A model generated the notes under the pieces. It searched no databases. It saw nothing but the letters and a program-made list of their open reading frames with translations, and was not told the origin of the DNA. This document shows, piece by piece, positions 58,483 to 64,000 of a DNA stretch of 64,000 nt. The stretch comes from Anaeramoeba flamelloides (Eukaryota; Metamonada; Anaeramoebidae), in the NCBI GenBank assembly GCA_027625915.1, contig JANTQA010000023.1, positions 6,324,001-6,388,000 of the forward strand, written 5' to 3'. Each line of letters starts with the position of its first letter. Positions within the stretch are counted from its first letter, which is position 1. Made by a program: the position numbers and the translations under genes.

Positions 58483-59544
58483 ATGATAAGGAATAAAATC
58501 ACACCAAACAAAAAGATTCAAAAAATACTAATTGGTTTCGTAATATTTGCTATTATTCTTTTCTTTGTCTTTTACCAACCGTCCAAAGAAATCAAGATTC
58601 CAGTAATTGAACCAAAGCAAGTAAAAGAGAACTTGTATTTTAATTTTACAAAGCAAGAATGTCAAAAGCATTATAAAGATCAACTCAGTCGCTTAAGAAG
58701 AATAGAAGGCTTTGACAATTTTGGGAGAGACAAACAAAAGTTGTGCGATCGGTGGACAGGGACAACTACTGATTCCACGTCTCACATCCCAAAAATGGTT
58801 TTCCAAATAATCAAAAATAAAAACGACATTGGCCAGCGAAAGAAATGGATCGACACTTGTAAGAAATTGAACCCAAATTATGAGTTTTTCTTGTTTGATG
58901 ACAACGACTTAGAAATGCTCTTACGCTTATTTGGGACCAATGATGAAATCGAGAATTATCTGAATTTAAACTCTGGTGTGACCAAATCCGATTTCATGAG
59001 GATCTTTGTAATGTATTACTTTGGTGGCATTTACATCGACACAGACATTGAATGCTATGCTTCTTTCGATAAATGGATCTCGCCTAAAGACAATGTTGTC
59101 TTTGGTACAGAATGGTATTATCATTTTAAGGATTTTGTCAAAATTTGTCAACAGACCCAGATCTGGGTCCCAACCCATCAAAATGTTGGTGGTTACACCA
59201 ATTGGTTTTTTGCAAGTCGTCCTCATGAAAAAATTTTTAAACTGTTTCTCAGTGAATTCGTTAATAATCTCAAGGAATATAAAACAAAAAACATTAAATA
59301 TAATGTCGATCCTTTGTTCTTTGGCCCTCATTTAATTAAACGCGTTTTGAAAGATTACCTTCAAGAAAACCGTGAGCAATTAGAAAATTGGGTATTTCTT
59401 GATTTAGATAATAGTGGCGAATCAAAAGGTAGACAATGTCCTGGAACTTTAAGAGTGATGAGGCATCGTTACGAGGGTAGAAAAAAAGATGGGTGGAGAA
59501 GTATAGATCAAAGAAAAAAAAAATTTTTAAAGAATTATGATTAA
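58483..59544 (+). CDS. type II membrane glycosyltransferase, GT32 (Och1-like) family
   Basis: 353 residues from ATG at 58483; an in-frame GTG six bases upstream is not a plausible eukaryotic start. A short basic tail is followed by a membrane segment at about 14-31 (ILIGFVIFAIILFFVFY), giving a Golgi or ER signal-anchor topology. The catalytic domain has HIPKMVFQIIKN (like IPKIIHQIWK), KKLNPNYEFFLFDDND, and SGVTKSDFMRIFVMYYFGGIYIDTD with the DxD metal/nucleotide-sugar site at Asp186-Asp188. These are the landmarks of GT32 sugar-binding DXD transferases, which commonly transfer hexoses such as mannose or galactose. The acceptor is not readable from sequence. The tail is strongly basic. Single exon; no neighbouring gene of the same pathway. 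Confidence 0.85.
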   Translation: MIRNKITPNKKIQKILIGFVIFAIILFFVFYQPSKEIKIPVIEPKQVKENLYFNFTKQECQKHYKDQLSRLRRIEGFDNFGRDKQKLCDRWTGTTTDSTSHIPKMVFQIIKNKNDIGQRKKWIDTCKKLNPNYEFFLFDDNDLEMLLRLFGTNDEIENYLNLNSGVTKSDFMRIFVMYYFGGIYIDTDIECYASFDKWISPKDNVVFGTEWYYHFKDFVKICQQTQIWVPTHQNVGGYTNWFFASRPHEKIFKLFLSEFVNNLKEYKTKNIKYNVDPLFFGPHLIKRVLKDYLQENREQLENWVFLDLDNSGESKGRQCPGTLRVMRHRYEGRKKDGWRSIDQRKKKFLKNYD

Positions 59545-61129
59545 AATAAAATACAAAAAAAAAATTTTTTTTTTTGTATATCTTTCAAAATTCCAAAAAA
59601 TATGTCTTTATGGGCATACTACTGTATTTTTTTGGGAAAAAAATAGGACAATTTTATTTCAAACTTTAATTTAATAAAAGAAAGAATTAAAAGAAAAAAA
59701 AGATAGTTTGAATTGGAAAATGTTAAAAAAATGAATTTATTGTTAAATTCATTCATAAAAGTATTCGAAAAAAATACATGCCGACAATTAAATTAATTCA
59801 ACAACCTAAAAATGAATTCGAATTCAATCTAGAATAGCCCAGTTCGTGATTTTTTTTTGAAACAAAAGATTTTTTACCAAAATAAAACTGATATAATTAC
59901 GATAATTAACTTTCAAATTCGCTAAAATTAAAACAAATGACCTTAAACTCCAATGTTCTAATTATGTGGGATCAAGATTTGGGACCATCTATTTTCATAA
60001 TTGAGATTTTCATTTAAACATATCTACACGTAACCGGAACCAAAAGGTATTTTTTTTAATCAAAGAAGGCATTTTCAACAAAAAAGCACATTTTAAAAAT
60101 AAAACCCAAGATAAAGATTTTTGAGAGTAGATCAGAGTTGTAAGCAATTATTTTTTTGAAAAAATATTTGATTTTCAAAATTCAGGATTTCTAATCAATA
60201 ACATATGCATTTCAAACTGAATATGTCTATGTTAATATATTTTTTTTTGGAAAAAATCACATGTGTTTAAATTCACAAATAATCAAATATTTTATATAGA
60301 TTTTTATATATCTCTTTCAGACCCAAATCTTGTATTTATTTTGAAAAAGAGCAATCAAAACTGAAAATGAATAAAAAAAAAAAAAAAAGTATTCTTCAAA
60401 ATGGTGATTTCGCTCTCAAATTCATCATAACGTTTATCAAATATTGATCGAAGAAATAAAACTTTGATAATTTTTTTTAGTCTTTAGAACAATTCTACTA
60501 CATATAGTAAATCCAGCTCATGCATAAAACATGTTATATACTTTTTTTTAAAATTATTTCAATAAAATTTGAAAAAAGAAACTCCTTAAAAGATTAACAA
60601 CATCATCTATGAAATGATATAAAAAAATGAAAAAATTTTCAATTTTTTTTTTTTATAAAAAATGTGACAAAATTTTGTAAAATGATATATTGGTTAGATA
60701 TGATAAATCATGTTATATAATATGTAGTAACTTAGGGATATTAAAAAAACAATAATACAATATAAAAAAATACAAAATAATTCTTTTTAAAAATGTTTCA
60801 CCATTAAAAAATTGAGATATAAAACTGTGTTAAATAATAAAATTGACGATAAAAAATTTTTTTCAAAGAATTATAATTAAATAATTTTAATTTTTACTTT
60901 TTTTTTGAAAAGATGCAAAAAAAAAAAATATATTTAATTAAAAATTTACAATATTTTATAATATTAAAAAAGATAAATTGCTCTAAAAATAACCTTTATT
61001 TTTTTTTTATTAAAAAATCACAAAAAAAAAAAAACAAGATTATTGGTATAACGATGTTAAATGATTCTTTTACAATTATTTTTTTTTATTAGGATTTGAA
61101 GTGAATATTCAACAGAATTTCTTCATTTT

Positions 61130-61590
61130 TGCCATAATATTTTTTAATTTGAGAAATAAACTCAATTTTTAAGAAATTTTCGGTTTATTTCTCAAATTAA
61201 AAAAAACTGTCATTAGCCTTTCTTGAGTTTTCTGTTTATTTGGAAAATCAATAGATTTTTATTAGGTTTTTTTGGGTTTTAATATTTATTTGGAAAATCA
61301 ATAGATTTTCGTTCGGTTTTTTTACTTTTCGAAATAAACCGAAAATTTTAAAATTTTTTGTTTATTTCAAAAAGTAAAAAAAAACCTAGAACACTTCTAA
61401 ATAAAATAGAAAACCTCAAAAAAACCTAGAAAACTTCACAAATAAAATAGAAACCCTTAAAAAACCTAGAACACTTTGCAAATATTTAAAAGAATTGTGA
61501 AAAATCCATGGTTTTTCTCAATTGGACAGAAAACCTCAAGTAAAGCTAGGCACTCTACAGCACTCTATGGCACCCTCATAAACTCTAAAA
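61130..61590. repeat. CCTAGG hairpin repeat cluster (family B, copy 4)
   Basis: TAATTTGAGAAATAAAC and its reverse complement GTTTATTTCTCAAATTA form one foldback. A second pairs TACTTTTCGAAATAAACC with GTTTATTTCAAAAAGTA. AAAACCTAGAA recurs three times, and the right edge has CTAGGCACTCTACAGCACTC followed by TATGGCACC, like the 25.8-kb copy. Confidence 0.65.
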
Positions 61591-61945
61591 TTATATTTAG
61601 GATTTTTTCTCCAACTTTAATGTAGCCAGGATTACAGTTAATGTAGGCAGGATTACAATAAAAAGTAAGAGAGATAAAAAAAGAAAAAGAAAAAAGAAAG
61701 AAGAAAATGATAAGAAAAAATTTATAAAAAATAGAAAAAAAAATTGGATTTCAAAATTGAAGATTTATTTTGAGAAGAATACTGAATTAAACTCAGGGAA
61801 ATTATTCTATTTCCATAACAAAATTTTCATTCATTAATAAAGAAAAATTACTATAAATTTTATCACCAGAAAAAAAAAAATAAAGATTTGATAAAATTTG
61901 AATCATAAAATAATTGGATTATATATGTAGTTTGCGAATCAAAAA

Positions 61946-62336
61946 GGGAGGGGGGGGCATTGTAATATTTGCTCCAAAACTCATTTTTTTTTTTAAAGAA
62001 AATAAAAATTTGGAAAAGATTCTACAAAAAGACATTCTTTCGTCAATATGTAAGTTATTTTTATTTTATTTTGTTATCAATGCTAAATAAAACATAAAAA
62101 AATAGTAAATGGTCTAGGGATATTTATAAGGGTTATATTTTACCATTTTTTCCTGAAAAATACTATCACTTCAAAAAAAAATAACATGTGTAATTTGAAA
62201 CATTGTTTCAAAAATGTGAAAGTTATTTTTCTTTCCTGGTTTTATAAAATCACCCTATCAAGAAAAATATATTAGTAATTTTCTCAAATACTGATAGTTA
62301 TCATCAAACTGACTTCAATACACCCCCCCCCCCCCC
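61946..62336. repeat. 391-bp segment with G-run and C-run inverted ends
   Basis: The left end GGGAGGGGGGGGCATTGTAA opposes a right end whose reverse complement is a 14-G run, then TGTATTGAAG. Runs of G or C this long are otherwise nearly absent from the window. It may be a short transposable element with G-rich termini; no target duplication is certain. Confidence 0.4.
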
Positions 62337-63293
62337 TTGAAATTTCAAAAAGAATAACTATTACCCTTGTTTTGCACACACTTTTGCCGTGTAAAAATAT
62401 TTCTGGTATTCTTTCAAGGCTTTTTGCCTTCAAAAAATATATAAATATTAAAATTTTCTATTTTGACAAAGTGAAAATATTAAAAAAAAAAAAGATCACC
62501 CAACTCGTTCAATTCCTCTACTTGACCCAAAAAATATCCGCCATCTTTTTTTTTTTTTTTAATTGTTTTTGGCCGCAATGGAATCATAGACTATTGTCCT
62601 TGTATGGAAGTAGTTATTTAAGAATTTGTCATAGGCTTGAATATGAATTTATAATTATTATTAGCTCATAGTGCACCAGTATTTTTTTTCTTTTATTTTT
62701 ACTCCTATTATTATATTATTTTTATTTTTATTTTTTCATTGTTTTATTGTGGTTTTTTATTTTGTTCTTTATTAAAATTATTTTCAAACACTCTAAGTTA
62801 ATAATTGTGAAATACAAAGTCTTTTTTTTAATTATATTTTTTTTTTTGATATAATATTAATAAAACATGACAGTTTTTCATTTTATGGGAATGGTTGGTC
62901 TATAACAAAGCGATATTAGAGAAGTTAAAAGAATTAGTCGGACTAGAAAACCTAAAATTCAAAAAAAAATAAAAGTTTAAAATCAACATCCTGATTGAAA
63001 ACAAGAGGAAAAAAAAGTCAAAATATTTAATATGAGCTTATATATTGATTTTTGTTTAAATATCAGTTTTCCTATTTTGATTGAAAAAAATCAATCAAAA
63101 CATAAAACTTGATTGATAAAAACTGTTGCTGTAGACCTGGAAAGACTACCAATGATATAGAAACAAAAAAAAATAAAATACAATAATATTAAAATATAAG
63201 AGGCAATAATTTTTTTATAAAGAGAAAGATTGAGGAAAATATAATTTTCATGAAAAAGATTTCTAAATCTAAAATAAAACATTAGAAGACGTA

Positions 63294-64000
63294 TTATTTT
63301 TTTAACATTAATTTAAGGTCTTCGTCAACATCACCAATTGGTCTGATACCAAATAATTTTACTAACACATCTAAGACAGAGGGTTCGAGGAATGCTGGTA
63401 AAGCTGGTCCTAAGAAGATGTTTTTGATACCCAGGTGTAATAGTGTCAGTAAGATTGACACAGCCTTTTGCTCAAACCAAGAAACTGCAAACGAAAGCGG
63501 GAGGCTGTTTACGTCTGTATCAAAGGCGTTTGCGAGAGCAAGTGCGATTTGAATCGCGCTGTATGCGTCGTTACATTGGCCGACATCTAATACTCGAGGA
63601 ATTTTGTTTCCCTTAAACTCTATCACACCAAGGTCCTTTTTATTGAATCTATATTTACCGCATGCAAGGGTGAGGATGACTGTGTCCTTGGGTGTCTTCT
63701 CGGCCAGTTTTTCAAAGTAATTACGTTCCTTTTCTGCCCCGTCGCAGCCACCAATCAAGAAGAAGTGCTTGATGGCGCCTTCCTTGACCGCGTCAATAAT
63801 AAGATCGGCAAGTGCCAAGGTTTGGTTCATTCCGAACCCGACAATGATGTCCTTGAGTGCAAGTTTCTTGGTGTTTTTGAATCCTTTCTGCTTTTTGGCC
63901 ATCTTGATGATTTCGGAAAAGTCGTCATTCTCGATATGCTTGAGGTTTGAGAATCCGACAGACGAGCGTGTAAAGACCCTTTTCGAGTAGTTTTTTGCTG
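63294..64000 (-). CDS. hcp: hybrid-cluster protein (hydroxylamine reductase), C-terminal part, 5' end outside window
   Basis: The frame is open from the window edge (64,000) to TAA at 63294, about 235 codons; the start lies beyond the window. The visible part carries four ligands of the hybrid Fe-S-O cluster: Cys in IGGCDGAEKERNYF, Cys in LTLACGKYRFN, Cys in VGQCNDAYSA, and Glu in SWFEQKAV. These correspond to Cys406, Cys434, Cys459 and Glu494 in the Desulfovibrio enzyme. The N-terminal 4Fe cluster motif cannot be seen. Hcp reduces hydroxylamine and NO in vitro and protects against nitrosative stress. It is found in anaerobic bacteria and in anaerobic protists that gained it by transfer. The gene is distinctly richer in G+C than its surroundings. 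Confidence 0.95.
   Translation of the reverse strand, partial: AKNYSKRVFTRSSVGFSNLKHIENDDFSEIIKMAKKQKGFKNTKKLALKDIIVGFGMNQTLALADLIIDAVKEGAIKHFFLIGGCDGAEKERNYFEKLAEKTPKDTVILTLACGKYRFNKKDLGVIEFKGNKIPRVLDVGQCNDAYSAIQIALALANAFDTDVNSLPLSFAVSWFEQKAVSILLTLLHLGIKNIFLGPALPAFLEPSVLDVLVKLFGIRPIGDVDEDLKLMLKK

Larger units (their letters stand above)
59545..63293. other. gene-free spacer with hairpin repeats and a G/C-run element
   Basis: 3.7 kb without a supportable gene. Family-B hairpin units lie at 61,130-61,590, and an element with G-run and C-run ends at 61,946-62,336. Short open frames near 62,400 and 63,100 have spacer composition. Confidence 0.7.

Overview
This is a nuclear contig from a very AT-rich, intron-poor microbial eukaryote, most likely an anaerobic amoeboid protist. 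A relative of Anaeramoeba is my best guess; a dictyostelid-like amoeba is the main alternative. The grounds are long A/T homopolymers everywhere, Lys/Asn/Glu low-complexity tracts inside proteins, many cytoskeleton and small-GTPase signalling fusions, GT-AG introns, and a hybrid-cluster protein (Hcp) gene. Hcp is typical of anaerobic protists that acquired it from bacteria. The standard stop codons TAA and TGA fit every gene model. The lineage assignment is inference; the gene calls do not depend on it.

Layout, left to right: (1) 4.0-6.3 kb, minus strand: a string of ubiquitin-like domains ending in RLRGG, fused to a KPIINLY-type domain. (2) 10.75-16.1 kb, plus strand: a CARMIL-like PH-LRR protein followed, across a 34-A run, by ankyrin repeats, a Ras-like GTPase and an RGS domain, probably one gene. 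(3) 20.7-25.15 kb, plus strand: PH, coiled coil and two RUN-like domains, with one 186-nt intron and a second frame break in a 26-A run. (4) 29.7-33.5 kb, minus strand: CH domain, long charged helix, PX and BAR-like region. (5) 40.3-41.4 kb: class I fructose-bisphosphate aldolase. (6) 47.85-52.6 kb: Sam50/Omp85 outer-membrane barrel, three exons, with one intron of about 3.1 kb. (7) 58.5-59.5 kb: GT32-type membrane glycosyltransferase. (8) 63.3-64.0 kb, minus strand: C-terminal part of Hcp, running off the window.

The genes suggest an actively crawling, endocytosing cell. CARMIL, CH-PX-BAR and PH-RUN proteins link actin, membranes and small GTPases. The cell has glycolysis (aldolase), a mitochondrion-related organelle (Sam50), a Golgi glycosylation step (GT32) and a nitrosative/oxygen-stress enzyme (Hcp). 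None of the genes forms an operon.

The gene-poor stretches, 3-7 kb each, hold several families of palindromic repeats. These include two Tc1/mariner-type MITE families with TA target duplications, a CCTAGG-bounded tandem hairpin family, a third family of about 125 bp, an old direct repeat of about 515 bp, and the decayed remains of a reverse-transcriptase element with a detached second 3' fragment. I found no convincing tRNA, rRNA or CRISPR array.
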